DNA from: Natronolimnobius sp. AArcel1
GTDB lineage: Archaea; Halobacteriota; Halobacteria; Halobacteriales; Natrialbaceae
Direction: 5' to 3'
Length of the DNA: 64,000 nt
NCBI RefSeq assembly: GCF_011043775.1
Contig: NZ_JAAKXY010000002.1
Coordinates: 744,001-808,000 of the forward strand
In this document: positions 6,496-15,389 of the stretch, in pieces
Layout of the letters: each line of letters begins with the position of its first letter
Numbering within the stretch: the first letter of the stretch is position 1
Notes under the pieces: model-generated
The model's input: only the letters and a program-made list of their open reading frames with translations
Told to the model about the DNA's origin: nothing
Databases searched by the model: none
Program-made: the position numbers and the translations under genes

Positions 6496-8021
6496 CAGTA
6501 GGTCACCTCCGTGTTGCGAAGCAGATCCAGATCACACAGCGTGCCGTGGATGTCGCGAATGTCCTCGAAGCCGTACATCAGCATGAGCAGGCGCTCGAGA
6601 GCGAGTCCCCAGGCCATCACGTCGCACTCCACGCCGAGTGGCTCGAGCATCTCCTCGCGGAAAATACCGGAGTTGCCGATTTCGACCAACTCGCCCGTTG
6701 TCGGATGCGTGCCGAACAGCTCGAAGCTTGGCTCGGTGTAGGGGTTGTAGTGGGGTTTGAACTGGATGTCCGTGATGCCGAACTGGGCGTAAAACTCCTC
6801 GAAGGTGCCCATCAGATCGCGCACGGAGAGGTCCTTAGCCATCACCCAGCCCTCGATCTGGAAGAACTCGAGCAAGTGAGTCGGATCGAGCGTATCGTTC
6901 CGGTACACCTTCTCGACGCTGAAGAAGCGTGCGGGCGGTTCAATCTCGCCGATTTCCTCACCCGAGAGATAGCGCGTCGACAGCGAGGTCGTGTGTCCCC
7001 GCAGCGCGAGCGCGCGGGCGAAGTCCTCGTCCCACGGCGAGTGATAGCCCTCGCCGTCCGGGCCGACGCCCTGGCGGTGTGCCTGCTCGACATCCGAGAC
7101 GAGCCCCTCGGGGAGGTCGTCGATGTGCGTCGGCTCCTCGAGTGCGAACCGATCCCAGTGCGTTCGTGCTGGGTGGTCCTGCGGCATGAACAGGCAGTCA
7201 TTGATCCAGAAGTCCGCATCGACGTGCGGGCCTTCCATCTCCTGAAAGCCCATCCCGACGAGGACGTCTTTGACGCGCTCGGCTGTCTGGCGCAGGATGT
7301 GGACGTTGCCGCCCTCGAAGCGCTCGGCGTCGGCTTCGACGTTGTATTCGGCGAACTCGACATCCTCCCACTCCCCGCTGGTCAGGAGTTCTGGCGTCAC
7401 CTGGCCGACAGTCTCGGCGGTCTCGAGACCGGCCATCAGTTCCGTCACGGCAAGTTCGGTTAGCGTCACCTCACGAACTGTTGTCTCCGAAATCTCGACG
7501 AGGCCGCGCCGCTCGAGTTGCTCGAGCGTCCCCTCGTCGATATCGACGCTATCGACGGGCGTCTCGTCTGCGCCCTCGAGTTCGGCGAGCGCGTTGGCCT
7601 CCGCGTCGGCTGTGGGGTCGGCGTCGGCATCTGCTGTAATCTCGCCGCTATCGATTACGCCGTAGCCCTTGCGCGCGTAGTTCGAGAGTGCGATGTCGAC
7701 GCCCGGCCCCTCGAGTCCCGACTGGCCGATAACTCGGCCCATCTGGGCTGGCTCGTCGTCCGCGCCGGCCTCGAGTGCGGCCTCGTAGAGCGTGATCTCG
7801 GGCAACTGGCTGTTGGCGTACTCGCTCCCTTCGTCGGTGAGTGTGAGCGTTTCGTCGACTCGTTCGGCGACGGCGACCAGCCCCTCGTCCTCGAGTTCGA
7901 AGACAGCGCCGGTGACGGTTTCCGGCGGGAGTTGGGTCGCCGCGGCGAGGGCGTCGACGGACTGTGCGTCGTCCGCGGTTGCGGCCTCCAAGACCGCGAC
8001 CTGTGATTCTGGAAGTTGCAT
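6495..8021 (-). CDS. pheS: Phenylalanyl-tRNA synthetase alpha subunit
   Basis: This is the catalytic subunit. The 508 residues start with winged-helix modules (about 1-200), typical of archaeal/eukaryal alpha subunits, followed by the class II core. Class II features seen are FMPQDHPARTHWD (motif 1 region), RYLSGEEIGEIEPPARFF and VEKVYRND (motif 2), the Phe pocket LEFFQIEGWVMAKD, and GLALERLLMLMYG (motif 3). The ATG at 8021 follows a leader of about 235 bases, unusual for a haloarchaeal gene. That leader holds a Phe-rich mini-ORF and hairpins and probably regulates the operon. Confidence 0.96.
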   Translation of the reverse strand: MQLPESQVAVLEAATADDAQSVDALAAATQLPPETVTGAVFELEDEGLVAVAERVDETLTLTDEGSEYANSQLPEITLYEAALEAGADDEPAQMGRVIGQSGLEGPGVDIALSNYARKGYGVIDSGEITADADADPTADAEANALAELEGADETPVDSVDIDEGTLEQLERRGLVEISETTVREVTLTELAVTELMAGLETAETVGQVTPELLTSGEWEDVEFAEYNVEADAERFEGGNVHILRQTAERVKDVLVGMGFQEMEGPHVDADFWINDCLFMPQDHPARTHWDRFALEEPTHIDDLPEGLVSDVEQAHRQGVGPDGEGYHSPWDEDFARALALRGHTTSLSTRYLSGEEIGEIEPPARFFSVEKVYRNDTLDPTHLLEFFQIEGWVMAKDLSVRDLMGTFEEFYAQFGITDIQFKPHYNPYTEPSFELFGTHPTTGELVEIGNSGIFREEMLEPLGVECDVMAWGLALERLLMLMYGFEDIRDIHGTLCDLDLLRNTEVTY

Positions 8022-8257
8022 TCGCTTGGTTGAATGGCTGCGTGGGTGTCAGTTAGCGGTTCCGACTCGCACCGGCCGGCAGTTGGTGCACCGACCGACC
8101 GCACTCGAGCAGACGGTTTCGCCGCGTCGTCCCGATATGGGACCGTTGGACGCGAGTCCACCGTCTCGAGGCCGTTAGGCGAAGAAAAAGCCGAATCCCG
8201 GGTGTGTCTGCTGTGGCTGGCTGGCGACGCCTCCGGCGTGGGATTCGGGTGCCATGT
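8022..8257 (-). promoter_or_regulatory. pheST leader region, candidate attenuator
   Basis: Read on the minus strand, it opens with a Phe-rich 26-codon ORF (8255-8175) that holds a 9-bp stem (8240-8248 with 8191-8199), a nested 5-bp stem (8235-8239 with 8227-8231), and right after the outer stem CTTTTTCTTC. Between this and pheS a second bulged hairpin spans 8124-8153 (GCGTC and GTCCC pairing with GACGC and GGGAC). A stem plus T-run that also encodes Phe codons is the layout of an amino-acid attenuator. That it regulates pheST is inference. Confidence 0.5.
8175..8255 (-). CDS. Candidate phenylalanine leader peptide upstream of pheS
   Basis: A 26-codon ORF, MAPESHAGGV...THPGFGFFFA, starts with ATG at 8255 and ends in TAA at 8175. 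Four of its last six residues are Phe, coded TTC, TTT, TTC and TTC. A weak TATA-like element (GTTTTTGC, about 8279-8286) lies about 27 bases before the ATG, so the ORF would be leaderless. It lies 153 bases before pheS on the same strand. In bacteria such as E. coli a Phe-rich peptide (pheM) precedes pheST and senses charged tRNA-Phe. I know of no archaeal case. Chance or a different role cannot be excluded. Confidence 0.5.
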   Translation of the reverse strand: MAPESHAGGVASQPQQTHPGFGFFFA

Positions 8258-8354
8258 ACAGTCGATGTAAGCACGCGAGCAAAAACGTTGCGAGATAGTG
8301 GCAGACGAGACTCGTTGGCAAAGAACTAACCGACTCCCTGCGCCACTCGAGGCT

Positions 8355-9440
8355 ATGACTGACTACACCGTCGCGTTCATCGGCACCGGCGACGCGGCCG
8401 ACCTGACCAATCCAGGCCCCGACGGCTTCGCGATGAACTACTACCACGCAGAGGCCTACGAGGCTCTCGAGAACTGTACGCTCGCTGCCTGTGCGGATAT
8501 CGACGCCGACCGCGCGGCCGCCTTCGCCGACGAGTTCGATATCGCGGGCGAACACACGTACGCGGATTACGAGACGATGCTCGCCAAAGCCGAGCCCGAT
8601 ATCGTCTCGATCTCCGTCTGGCCGGACATCCACGCCGACGTGGTCATCGACTGCGCCCGCGCCGACAGCGTCGAGGCGATCCACTGCGAGAAGCCCATGG
8701 ACCTCACCTGGGACGGCGCAGAGCGAATGGCTCGAGTCTGCCAGCAACGCGGCGTCCAACTCACGTTCAACCACATGCGCCGGTTCAAGCCGACGTGGGT
8801 TGAGGCCCGCGACCTCATCGAGTCGGGCGAAATCGGCTCTCTCGAGCGCGTCGAACTCTCACTTGGAAACATCTACGACGGCGGCACGCACGAGTTCGAT
8901 TTCGCGACCGGCGTGGTCGGCGACCGCCCGGCGGAGTGGGTGCTCGGCCAGATCGACTATCGCGAGGAGAACCGCTGGTTCGGCGTGCACAACGAGAATC
9001 AGGCGTTCGCCCAGTGGGAGTACGACAACGGCGTGTACGGCGTCGTCACCACCGGCAAGGGGAACTCGCTCATCCCCGCACACATGCGCTTTACCGGCAC
9101 CGACGGCGTCCTCGACGTGAATCCGGACGACGAAGACGCGGACAACGTCGTCCGCTGGCGCGGCCACGGCGAGGCCGACTGGAACCGACGCACGCTCGAG
9201 GAAGGTGCCTGGACGGACCCGATCAACGACGCCATTGCGCACGTCGTCGAGTGTCTCGAGACCGGCGCAGAACCGGAACTCAGCGCACGACGGGCGCTCA
9301 ACACGACCGAAATTATCTTCGGCATCTGGGAGTCCGCCCGCCGCCGCGGCCGCGTGGACTTCCCGCTCGAGATAGAGGGGAATCCACTCCACGAGATGGT
9401 CGAGTCGGGCGCGCTCGAGCCCGACCCTGCTGCTGACTAA
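8355..9440 (+). CDS. Gfo/Idh/MocA-family NAD(P)-dependent oxidoreductase
   Basis: The product has 361 residues. The N-terminal Rossmann fold starts with YTVAFIGTGDAADL, and the family motif CEKPMDLTWDGA gives the Lys-Pro dinucleotide pocket near residue 115. The C-terminal alpha/beta domain with NHMRRFKPTWVEA binds the substrate, usually a sugar, inositol or their derivatives. The substrate is not readable here. The ATG at 8355 places the Rossmann strand at residue 4. An in-frame GTG at 8298 would add 19 polar residues and is less likely. The gene stands alone. It is divergent from pheS and convergent with the next gene, 7 bases apart. Confidence 0.9.
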   Translation: MTDYTVAFIGTGDAADLTNPGPDGFAMNYYHAEAYEALENCTLAACADIDADRAAAFADEFDIAGEHTYADYETMLAKAEPDIVSISVWPDIHADVVIDCARADSVEAIHCEKPMDLTWDGAERMARVCQQRGVQLTFNHMRRFKPTWVEARDLIESGEIGSLERVELSLGNIYDGGTHEFDFATGVVGDRPAEWVLGQIDYREENRWFGVHNENQAFAQWEYDNGVYGVVTTGKGNSLIPAHMRFTGTDGVLDVNPDDEDADNVVRWRGHGEADWNRRTLEEGAWTDPINDAIAHVVECLETGAEPELSARRALNTTEIIFGIWESARRRGRVDFPLEIEGNPLHEMVESGALEPDPAAD

Positions 9441-9447
9441 CTAAGAC

Positions 9448-10875
9448 TCACCCGTTCGAGACCCGCGTCGTCTCGAGCGTTCCCGAATCGACCCAGACGA
9501 ATCCCGACTGCTCGGCGGCCGCTTTCGCCTCGCGGAGCGCGCCGGGGTCGAACGGGTCCTCGTATCGGAGGCGCGTCTCCTCGGGTTCCATCGCGGGCAG
9601 TTCCGGCAGGAACTCCTCATCCTCGAGCAGGCCACGAACGGAGACGTTGCCGCCAGCGCCGAGTGCGGCCCCGAGCGCTCGGTAGCGGTCGGTGTCGCTT
9701 TCCCATTCGACGTCGCTGCCGAAGGAGTCGTTCGAGACGCGGGCCGTGGTCGACGATCCTGACAGCGAGCTAAAGCCGTCGTTATCGTCGGTTTCCGCTG
9801 ATGAGTTCGAATCCGATTCACTCGAGGCCTCGTTCGAAATCCGTTCAGAACGGTCGTTATCGTCGGTCTCGGCTGACGTATTGGCGTCCTCGTCGCTAAC
9901 CCTCGAGACCGTCGGCGAACCACAGAGCTCGAAGCCGTCTCGCTCCGCTGTGGGCGCTGTCGTGTCGGCCGTCGCAGCCGTCGACTCACGCTGGTCAACG
10001 CTCGAGTTGTGGTCATCGCGACTCGAGGACTTTGAAGCATTGGGGCTCGAGGACTCCGGAGTACTGGCGCTCGAGTCGTCAGCTGTTGTGCCGCCATGCT
10101 CGGCTTCCTCGATGAGAGAGTCGACAGCGGCCGTATCAGTCGCGCCTGAGTGGGGGTCAGATTTTGCAGCTGATTGCGAGGCACTCGTCGGCTCGCGCTC
10201 GTGCGCCCACGCCGGCCACGGTCCATCCTCGCCGAAGCTAATCACCTCGCCCTCGTCGGGAGCGTACGCCTCGAGGCCATCTTCGGGAAGCAACGGCTGG
10301 CCCACGACCGAAATCCGCGACCCGTACCGTTCGCGCAGACGGTCGTCGTCGCGCCCGTCGACCAGCGCGGCCTGCCAGCGGTCGATGCCCGAGGAAAGCA
10401 GGACGAATCGGGCGTGCGTGCCCGACAACAGCGACTCGTTGATCGCACGCAACACGGCCGGCAGATTGTCGCTCCCGAGGGGCGTCGTCGGATACTCGAG
10501 CGTTGTCTCGCGCTCGCGTCCGCGGTGATCGCTCGTCCGAAGCGTCCATCGTTGTGTCCCCGACCCGCCCCAGCGTTCGCACTCGAGGGTCCAGTCGATG
10601 GCATCGAAAACAACTGTGAGTTCCGCCTCGAGTTCGCCCTCGCTGTAGCGGGCGGGACAACTCACGCCGCGGTCGCTCTGGGCGATGGTCCGCCGGAGGA
10701 CAGTCGTTCGGTCGCGCCCGTCGGCGAGCAGATTAGCGAGCGCGGCCTCGAGGCTGTCGTCGCTGGCGGGTGTGCGTCGTCGGCCGCGGGTAATATCCGC
10801 GGGTGTGACGCCGAACGCGCCGAGAACGTCAGCACAGATCAGGAGTTCGTCCGCGTCACGGGGAGGGCGGGACAT
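9448..10875 (-). CDS. Haloarchaeal protein of unknown function with Ser/Asp-rich linker
   Basis: The product has 475 residues in three parts. Residues 1-230 are an ordered alpha/beta region (TTLEYPTTPLGSDNLPAVL, FVLLSSGIDRWQAALVDG). Residues 235-400 are a low-complexity Ser/Asp/Glu/Thr stretch, almost surely disordered. A conserved-looking C-terminus of about 70 residues holds YRALGAALGAGGNVSVRGLL and FDPGALREAKAAAEQSGFVWVDSG. It has no membrane segment or recognised catalytic motif. A strong TATA box at 10901-10912 gives a near-leaderless start at 10875. The gene follows trpS with about 120 bases between them. I do not recognise the family. Confidence 0.75.
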   Translation of the reverse strand: MSRPPRDADELLICADVLGAFGVTPADITRGRRRTPASDDSLEAALANLLADGRDRTTVLRRTIAQSDRGVSCPARYSEGELEAELTVVFDAIDWTLECERWGGSGTQRWTLRTSDHRGRERETTLEYPTTPLGSDNLPAVLRAINESLLSGTHARFVLLSSGIDRWQAALVDGRDDDRLRERYGSRISVVGQPLLPEDGLEAYAPDEGEVISFGEDGPWPAWAHEREPTSASQSAAKSDPHSGATDTAAVDSLIEEAEHGGTTADDSSASTPESSSPNASKSSSRDDHNSSVDQRESTAATADTTAPTAERDGFELCGSPTVSRVSDEDANTSAETDDNDRSERISNEASSESDSNSSAETDDNDGFSSLSGSSTTARVSNDSFGSDVEWESDTDRYRALGAALGAGGNVSVRGLLEDEEFLPELPAMEPEETRLRYEDPFDPGALREAKAAAEQSGFVWVDSGTLETTRVSNG

Positions 10876-10900
10876 CCGTGCCCAGCCATTTCACGAACGG

Positions 10901-10912
10901 CCCTATATATTT
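10901..10912 (-). promoter_or_regulatory. TATA box of the 475-residue protein gene
   Basis: On the minus strand it reads AAAATATATAGG, centred about 32 bases before the ATG at 10875. The predicted leader is only a few bases. Confidence 0.55.
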
Positions 10913-10995
10913 TCGTCAGACATTCGCGCTCGAATAATTGGCTCGACTACAGTATGGATGTGGCTGCAGTCGTCGATGAGGAGTGACGCTGTCTC

Positions 10996-12585
10996 TTACC
11001 GTCGGCGCGGTGACTCGAGTTCGATATCCGTCTCCTCGAGCAGGTCTTCGACTTCGTCGCGTTTCTCTTGGTGGTCTGCGAGGAACTTGCGCATGAGTTC
11101 GGCGGCTTGTTCCTTACAGCCGCCACAGAGGCGTTCGCCGCCGACACATTCGTCGTAGACCTCTTTGGCGAACTCGTCGTCGTCCCCGGCGAGCAGGTAG
11201 GCGTAGAGTTCGTAGACGGGACACTCGTCGGCTTTGCCGCCTTTCTCGCGCTGCTCCTCGGCGGTTTCGCGGCCGCCGGTAGTCGCGGCTTTCACTTTGT
11301 CGTAGCCGTCCTCGGGGTCGTCAAGCAAGGAGATGTGGCTCGCTGGGTTCGATGAGGACATTTTCCCGCCCGTCAGCCCAGTCATGAAGCGGTGGTAGAT
11401 CGACGACGGTGGCTGAAAGCCGTAGCCGCCGTTGTCGACTTCGATCTCCCGAGCCAACGCTTCGGCCGCAGCGCGGTCGATCTCAAAGGCGTCGATGTGG
11501 TTCTCGTAGACGCGCTTTTCGCCCTCGATGGCGTCGATCAGCGCGTCGAAGGCGTCCTCGGTCGCCCGCCGGTCGGAAAATCGCGTACGCGGCCGAACCG
11601 GCTCCATACCTGCCTCCTCGAGTTTCGTCAGGACTGAACTCAACGTGTCGGCGTCGGTCTCGAGGTCGGCAAGCGGCGTTTCGGCGAGCGCGTCAGCGAC
11701 GTGGGTACAGCGCAGTGTGTCGTCGTCGAAGTCGGCCGGATCGAGGTCATCGTAGAACGTCGCCACGAGGGCGCGTTCTGCGGGCTCGAGTTCGAAGCTG
11801 GCGTACGCTTCGCTGACCTTGAAGAATCGCATCCGTTCGGCGAGGTCCCTCGCTAGGCGGACGTGTGGATCCTGATCCGGGCCGACGGGGATGACGGTGG
11901 GTTTTGGCTCCTCGAGTTGTGGGTAGAGGATGTCTGCCATCTGGGTGACGACGGACTGCATGTGCGAAACGTCGGTCTCGCCGTCGAAGCCGTAGATGGC
12001 CTGAAACTCGGAGAAGTTGGCCTCAGCGCCGAGTTCGAAGGAAAGATCCTGTAGTTCGCGGTTTTCGGACTGACGATAGAGCGTTCCCTCTTCGGGGTCG
12101 AAGCCGAGTGCGAGCAACGAGAGCAGGTAGTCGCGGGCGTGTTCGTCGATCTCCTCCCAGCTCATGCCGCGAGCAGAGTTCGCCTCGAGATCGGCGATTA
12201 GGCCGTAGGCGTCTGCGCCTTGTTGCTGGTGCCAGATGATCTCGTCGAAGACGAGTTTGTGGCCGATGTGGGGGTCGCCGGTGGGCATGAATCCCGACAG
12301 GACAGCCGCTGGTTCGTCGTTTTGCAGTGCTTCGGCGACCGGGCGGTAGTCGCGGTGGCCGAAGATGACGCCCCGGCGCATCAGATAGTGCGGATTCGGC
12401 ACCTCCTCGAGGACCTCGTCGAACTCCTCGATGCCGAACTCCTCGAACAGTTTGCGGTAGTCGGAGACGGACGAGGATCCCCAGGGGTCCAGTGCAACGT
12501 CATCTGCTCCGGCGGCTCCTCCATCGGGTACTGGGGTCCCTGACTCGTTCGCAGTAGGCTCCTCGCGTGAATCGTCTCCGGTCAT
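10996..12585 (-). CDS. trpS: Tryptophanyl-tRNA synthetase
   Basis: This class I enzyme charges tRNA-Trp. The 529 residues from the ATG at 12585 include TGDPHIGH (the HIGH motif, about 103-109) and GGKMSSSN (the KMSKS motif). The archaeal/eukaryal-type core contains VPVGPDQDPHVRLARD-like elements, and a late cysteine cluster CVGGERLCGGC in the C-terminal domain probably binds metal. The first 40 residues are polar and acidic. An upstream in-frame start at 12840 was rejected because it runs through the moxR promoter region and adds basic, non-haloarchaeal sequence. Haloarchaea often carry two trpS genes. Which paralog this is cannot be told here. Confidence 0.94.
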   Translation of the reverse strand: MTGDDSREEPTANESGTPVPDGGAAGADDVALDPWGSSSVSDYRKLFEEFGIEEFDEVLEEVPNPHYLMRRGVIFGHRDYRPVAEALQNDEPAAVLSGFMPTGDPHIGHKLVFDEIIWHQQQGADAYGLIADLEANSARGMSWEEIDEHARDYLLSLLALGFDPEEGTLYRQSENRELQDLSFELGAEANFSEFQAIYGFDGETDVSHMQSVVTQMADILYPQLEEPKPTVIPVGPDQDPHVRLARDLAERMRFFKVSEAYASFELEPAERALVATFYDDLDPADFDDDTLRCTHVADALAETPLADLETDADTLSSVLTKLEEAGMEPVRPRTRFSDRRATEDAFDALIDAIEGEKRVYENHIDAFEIDRAAAEALAREIEVDNGGYGFQPPSSIYHRFMTGLTGGKMSSSNPASHISLLDDPEDGYDKVKAATTGGRETAEEQREKGGKADECPVYELYAYLLAGDDDEFAKEVYDECVGGERLCGGCKEQAAELMRKFLADHQEKRDEVEDLLEETDIELESPRRR

Positions 12586-12705
12586 TAGTTTCGTGTTGTG
12601 CGTCCGGTTCGCAAAAGCCTTCGCTTCTCGAGTCTCCGTGCCGTCCCGCCCTTCGTAAGCTCGGGTGCCAGTATCTTCATGTGACGGCGCGGACAACACC
12701 GACCG

Positions 12706-13674
12706 ATGGCAGATGACGGCGTCTCCGTCGGTACGGCAAGCGACACCTGCACCGAGGTCCTCTCTCGGATCAGCGACGCAGTAATTACGGACCGGGAATT
12801 TCTCGAGCACGTTCTCACCGCGGCGCTGGCTCGCGGGCATATCCTGCTCGAGGACGTCCCGGGGACGGGAAAGACGCTTACGGCAGTCACCGTCGCACAG
12901 GCGCTCGGCCTCGAGTTCTCCCGGATTCAGTTTACGCCGGACCTCCTGCCGAACGACATCACGGGCTCACACATTTTCAACGAACAAAGCGGCGAGTTCG
13001 AGTTCACGCCCGGGCCGGTCTTCGCAAACGTCGTGCTGGCCGACGAGATCAATCGTGCGCCGCCAAAGACGCAGGCCGCGCTGCTTGAAGCGATGGACGA
13101 GGGACAGGTTACCGTCGATGGGGAAACCCGCGACCTGCCGGACCCATTCTTGGTGATTGCGACGCAGAACCCGGTCGAACAGGAGGGCACGTTCGAACTC
13201 CCCGAAGCCCAGCGCGACCGCTTCATGATGAAGACCTCGATTGGGTATCCCGGCCGCGAGGGCGAACTCGAGTTGCTCGAGCGACGGAGCCAACGCGAGA
13301 CGAAGCTGCCGACGGTCGATCCGGTCCTCGACACGGCGGGCGTCCAAGACCTGCAGGCTGTCCCCGAGCGCATCTCGATGGCACCCGCTGTCCGTGAGTA
13401 TCTCGTCGACCTCGCTCGTGAGACGCGCGCGGATAGCCGTGTTGAGATCGGCATCTCCCCGCGCGGGATTCAGCGCTACTACGAGGCTGCTCGAGCCAGA
13501 GCGACGCTCGAGGGGCGAGAGTACGTTGCACCGGACGATATCAAGCGAATCGCCGAGCCGATGATGCAACATCGACTTGTGTTGACTACGGATGCCAGAA
13601 TCGAGGGCGTCGACGGCGTGAGTGTCGTCCGCGACGTGTTGAACCGCGTCGAAGTGCCGGCGGTCGATCCGTAA
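12706..13674 (+). CDS. MoxR-family AAA+ ATPase
   Basis: The product has 322 residues. Walker A is VPGTGKT (51-57), Walker B is VLADEINRAPPKTQAALLEAM, and sensor 1 follows in IATQNPVEQEGTFELPEAQRDRF, all typical of MoxR. MoxR ATPases act as chaperones that mature partner complexes or insert cofactors. They usually sit beside DUF58 and von Willebrand or DUF4129 proteins. Here the gene is convergent with, not co-transcribed with, the DUF58 operon on the opposite strand. It ends 11 bases from the end of that operon. Confidence 0.93.
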   Translation: MADDGVSVGTASDTCTEVLSRISDAVITDREFLEHVLTAALARGHILLEDVPGTGKTLTAVTVAQALGLEFSRIQFTPDLLPNDITGSHIFNEQSGEFEFTPGPVFANVVLADEINRAPPKTQAALLEAMDEGQVTVDGETRDLPDPFLVIATQNPVEQEGTFELPEAQRDRFMMKTSIGYPGREGELELLERRSQRETKLPTVDPVLDTAGVQDLQAVPERISMAPAVREYLVDLARETRADSRVEIGISPRGIQRYYEAARARATLEGREYVAPDDIKRIAEPMMQHRLVLTTDARIEGVDGVSVVRDVLNRVEVPAVDP

Positions 13675-13685
13675 GGTCGCGTCAG

Positions 13686-15389
13686 TTACTGTTCCCGTCC
13701 GTCCGTTCGATCAGTGTTAGGACCTGACGAGTCGGGCGTCAGCGACTCCGGCGGCGCTTCCCACTCCGCGCCAGCCCAGCGTTTGAGCAGGACAAACAAG
13801 AGGACCAACGCGATGATTAGACTCGCAGCGACCGTGATTCCGGTACTGACGGTTAGTCGCTCGAGGAGTCGCGGAAGCGTGGCGACGAGCGCAACAGCGA
13901 CGACGCCGACGAGGACGGAGCCAGTCGTGTGTGCCAGTGCTGGCCGCCGGACGCCCGTCTCGCGGCCGAGTTCTTCGGTCACTGAGACGCCGTAGACGGC
14001 ACCGTCCCACGTGATGAGCGCGCAGACGACAACGGCGCTGACGACGAGTGCGCTTGCGCCGTCAATCCCCGCGATGATCGCGCCGAAAACGAGTGCGCCG
14101 GCACCCAGCGAGCCAGGTGCACCACGATCCGGGAGCGGGCCAATCGAGCCAAGTAGCCAGACAGTAACCAGCACTCCAGTGATCGTGCCGATCAGCGAAA
14201 TCGTCGCAATTGAAAGGAGGGCAATTCCATTTGGTGGCGCGAGAATGGGCACCAACTCTCCCGCCGGTACCACGTCGCCACCACCGGGAATCGCGAGTGG
14301 TTCGTTACTCACTGTCGCCTCCTCGAGTGCGGGCTGGATCCATCGCTCGAAGGCGGCTGGATAGCCGACCACGAGCAACACGCTGACGAAGAGGCCGCCC
14401 GAGAAGACGGGTGCCCAGGCGACGAACGGGTGATAGCGAAGCCGGTACAGGCTCGGCACCCACGAGAGCACGAGTAACGCCACCAGCACCGCGATCGCGG
14501 CCAGAACCGCGACGCGGATTCCGGTCATCGTCGTCAGTGGGAACACCCACGTCTCGAGCGTAGACGCAATCTCCGACGGGAACGCACCGGTTGCGCTGAG
14601 CGTTGCCGTGGCAGCCAGCCCAACACTCGTCGGCAAGAGCAACAGTCCGGCAAGCCCGGCCATCTTCGCGGTTCGCTCAATTTTCTGCCGAGTTCGATCA
14701 CGCCGGTCTCGAGCCACGAGTTCTGCAATCGGTAGTTTCGGGAGAACGTACGCGCACACCCAGAGCACCGCAACGACGAGCGTGACGAACGTCGCGATGG
14801 CGAGGACGGGTTCGTCCGGTGAGAGAACTGCATTTGTGACGACCGACCCGCCACTCGAGTCGCTTGCAACGCCAGCAAATTCATCGACTCGAGAGCGAAC
14901 AGCCTCGAGATAGGCGAGGGCAACGATACTCAGCGGAAGCGCCGTCAGGACGGGAATCGGCAACGCAGCGCGGACAGCGCCGCCGCCGACTGCGCCCGTC
15001 ACGGTCGCTGTCGCGCCAAACGTGGCCAGCGCAATGGCGAGAACGAGTCCGACTCGAGCGATGATCCCATCGGAAAGCGGGCCGTTCGTCGCCGCAAGCG
15101 CGATTGCGCCGGTTAGCCCGACTGCGGTGACCACGACGAGCATGCTGCCGACGCCACGCCCGCCCGGTGTCCCCCGTTTTGCTGCGGTGACGGTGGCCGT
15201 GAGCAAGCCACCCGTGATGACTGCGAGCGCTCCGGCGAGCGGGTCACTCCCGAGTGTGAGCAGCGCAATGCCGGCGAGCGTCGCGAGAATCGTCGTCACC
15301 GCGGTAACGGGCGCACTGACCGTTTCTGCCCCTGACGCTGAGGCCGCCGATTCGGAGTGCCGAGTCCTCGAGTCATGTGGGGGTGCCAT
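13686..15389 (-). CDS. Polytopic membrane protein of the MoxR/DUF58 locus
   Basis: The product has 567 residues and is almost entirely hydrophobic, with roughly a dozen membrane segments separated by short loops. The N- and C-termini are polar. Its ATG overlaps the stop of the DUF58 gene (ATGA), so it is translated as the last gene of a four-gene operon. I recognise no enzymatic motif. Proteins of this layout recur at the end of haloarchaeal MoxR-DUF58 operons as unnamed families. It probably forms the membrane scaffold of that system, which is inference from context. Confidence 0.8.
   Translation of the reverse strand: MAPPHDSRTRHSESAASASGAETVSAPVTAVTTILATLAGIALLTLGSDPLAGALAVITGGLLTATVTAAKRGTPGGRGVGSMLVVVTAVGLTGAIALAATNGPLSDGIIARVGLVLAIALATFGATATVTGAVGGGAVRAALPIPVLTALPLSIVALAYLEAVRSRVDEFAGVASDSSGGSVVTNAVLSPDEPVLAIATFVTLVVAVLWVCAYVLPKLPIAELVARDRRDRTRQKIERTAKMAGLAGLLLLPTSVGLAATATLSATGAFPSEIASTLETWVFPLTTMTGIRVAVLAAIAVLVALLVLSWVPSLYRLRYHPFVAWAPVFSGGLFVSVLLVVGYPAAFERWIQPALEEATVSNEPLAIPGGGDVVPAGELVPILAPPNGIALLSIATISLIGTITGVLVTVWLLGSIGPLPDRGAPGSLGAGALVFGAIIAGIDGASALVVSAVVVCALITWDGAVYGVSVTEELGRETGVRRPALAHTTGSVLVGVVAVALVATLPRLLERLTVSTGITVAASLIIALVLLFVLLKRWAGAEWEAPPESLTPDSSGPNTDRTDGREQ

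Noticed and set aside
6546-7463. 305-codon ORF antisense to pheS
   Set aside because: Shadow of pheS; no independent evidence.
8298-8354. GTG start 19 codons upstream for the Gfo/Idh/MocA gene
   Set aside because: The added residues are not part of the Rossmann fold, and the ATG at 8355 puts the GTGDAAD motif in its normal place.
12585-12680. 31-codon ORF directly before trpS, tested as a Trp leader peptide
   Set aside because: It has no Trp codons and no stem with a T-run, so it does not resemble the pheST leader.
12586-12840. Upstream extension of trpS to 12840
   Set aside because: It would overlap the moxR coding region and add basic sequence not seen in TrpRS.
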